Below, in pieces: positions 36,977-37,419 of a stretch of 37,419 nt of DNA. A program made the translations under genes and the position numbers. Origin of the DNA: JADJWR01 sp964509545 (GTDB lineage Bacteria > Pseudomonadota > Gammaproteobacteria > Burkholderiales > Burkholderiaceae_F); the NCBI GenBank assembly GCA_964509545.1, contig CAZDXQ010000038.1:1-37419 (forward strand), in the 5' to 3' direction. Numbering within the stretch: position 1 is the first letter of the stretch; each line of letters begins with the position of its first letter. The notes below the pieces were generated by a model. That model was given only the letters and a program-made list of their open reading frames with translations. It searched no databases and was not told the origin of the DNA.

Positions 36977-37419
36977 CCTGCCGCTGCCCTGGCGCCGGCC
37001 GTGCGTGTCGTCGGGTTGACGCCATGCTCCGGCGCCGGCCACAGGCCCTTCGGCCGGTACAGCATGATCACGACCATCGCCAGGCCATAGAGCATCATGC
37101 GCAGCACCTCGGCGTCGATCAGCACGCGTCCGAACAGCTGCTCCTGCACCGGCACCACGGTGTGGCGCAGGATCTCGGGGAACACGGCGAGCAGCACCGC
37201 GCCGAGGATCACGCCGGGGATGTGGCCGAGCCCGCCGAGCACGACCATCGACAGCACGATGATCGACTCCATCAGCGCGAACGACTCGGGCGAGACGAAA
37301 CCCTGGAAGGCGGCGAACATCGCCCCGGAGACGCCGCCGAAGGTGGCGCCGAGGGAGAAGGCGAGCAGCTTGACGTTGCGCACGTTGATGCCCATCGCCT
37401 TGGCGGCGATGTCGTCCTC
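36973..37419 (-). CDS. livM: Branched-chain amino acid ABC transporter permease LivM (C-terminal part)
   Basis: The frame is open to the right edge, so the N-terminal part is missing. The visible 148 residues start with EDDIAAKAMGINVRNVKLLAF, the cytoplasmic EAA-like loop that contacts the ATPases. Then come membrane segments with GGVSGAMFAAFQGFVSP, ESIIVLSMVVLGGLGHIPGVILGAVLL and a last segment before RPKGLWP, all characteristic of LivM. livH and the periplasmic binding protein presumably lie further right. Confidence 0.92.
   Translation of the reverse strand, partial: EDDIAAKAMGINVRNVKLLAFSLGATFGGVSGAMFAAFQGFVSPESFALMESIIVLSMVVLGGLGHIPGVILGAVLLAVFPEILRHTVVPVQEQLFGRVLIDAEVLRMMLYGLAMVVIMLYRPKGLWPAPEHGVNPTTRTAGARAAAG

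Overview
This is a roughly 37 kb GC-rich chromosomal window, most likely from a betaproteobacterium (Rhodocyclales/Burkholderiales type). The evidence is the gene order tsaE-amiC/mutL/miaA/AI-2E permease/hda/HAD/pcnB/folK/deoxynucleoside kinase/panC, a type-2 argC, an Hda with a GRS P-loop, and a MutL carrying an endonuclease motif. Nearly all of the window is ordinary core metabolism and housekeeping. There is no CRISPR array, prophage or insertion sequence.

Positions 1-10342 are read leftward (minus strand): mutL, a Bcr/CflA drug exporter, miaA, an AI-2E-family permease, hda, a HAD phosphatase, pcnB, folK, a deoxynucleoside kinase and panC. At the very left edge lies the 5' half of a tRNA-Leu(CAA) with its own promoter. 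Its sequence stops matching a tRNA inside the anticodon and becomes something else that runs off the window. Positions 10400-15111 hold a DedA membrane protein preceded by an intrinsic terminator, the amiC-tsaE pair, divergent queG and an AEC transporter. Next come tRNA-Thr(CGT), malonyl-CoA decarboxylase, an SDR epimerase and a divergent ferredoxin-reductase flavoprotein.

Positions 18940-21961 form what looks like a small arginine-synthesis operon (argD, argC, PaiB-like flavoprotein). Its leader holds a 24-codon Arg-rich open frame followed by a strong intrinsic terminator only 30 nt before argD. This is the layout expected of ribosome-mediated attenuation. It is the most interesting item here, but the Arg content alone could arise by chance in GC-rich DNA.

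After an SQR-like flavoprotein and a partly decayed Rnk-like gene comes a propionyl-CoA/methylmalonyl-CoA module: a divergent GntR/FCD regulator, methylmalonyl-CoA mutase, the chaperone MeaB, propionyl-CoA carboxylase beta and alpha, and a VOC-fold epimerase candidate. Together these turn propionyl-CoA into succinyl-CoA. A promoter with palindromes sits in the GntR-mutase gap. A pxpBCA 5-oxoprolinase operon follows. The right edge carries livM (cut), livG and livF of a branched-chain amino acid ABC transporter on the minus strand.

Assignments come from motif recognition and remembered family sequences. No database search or folding program was run.
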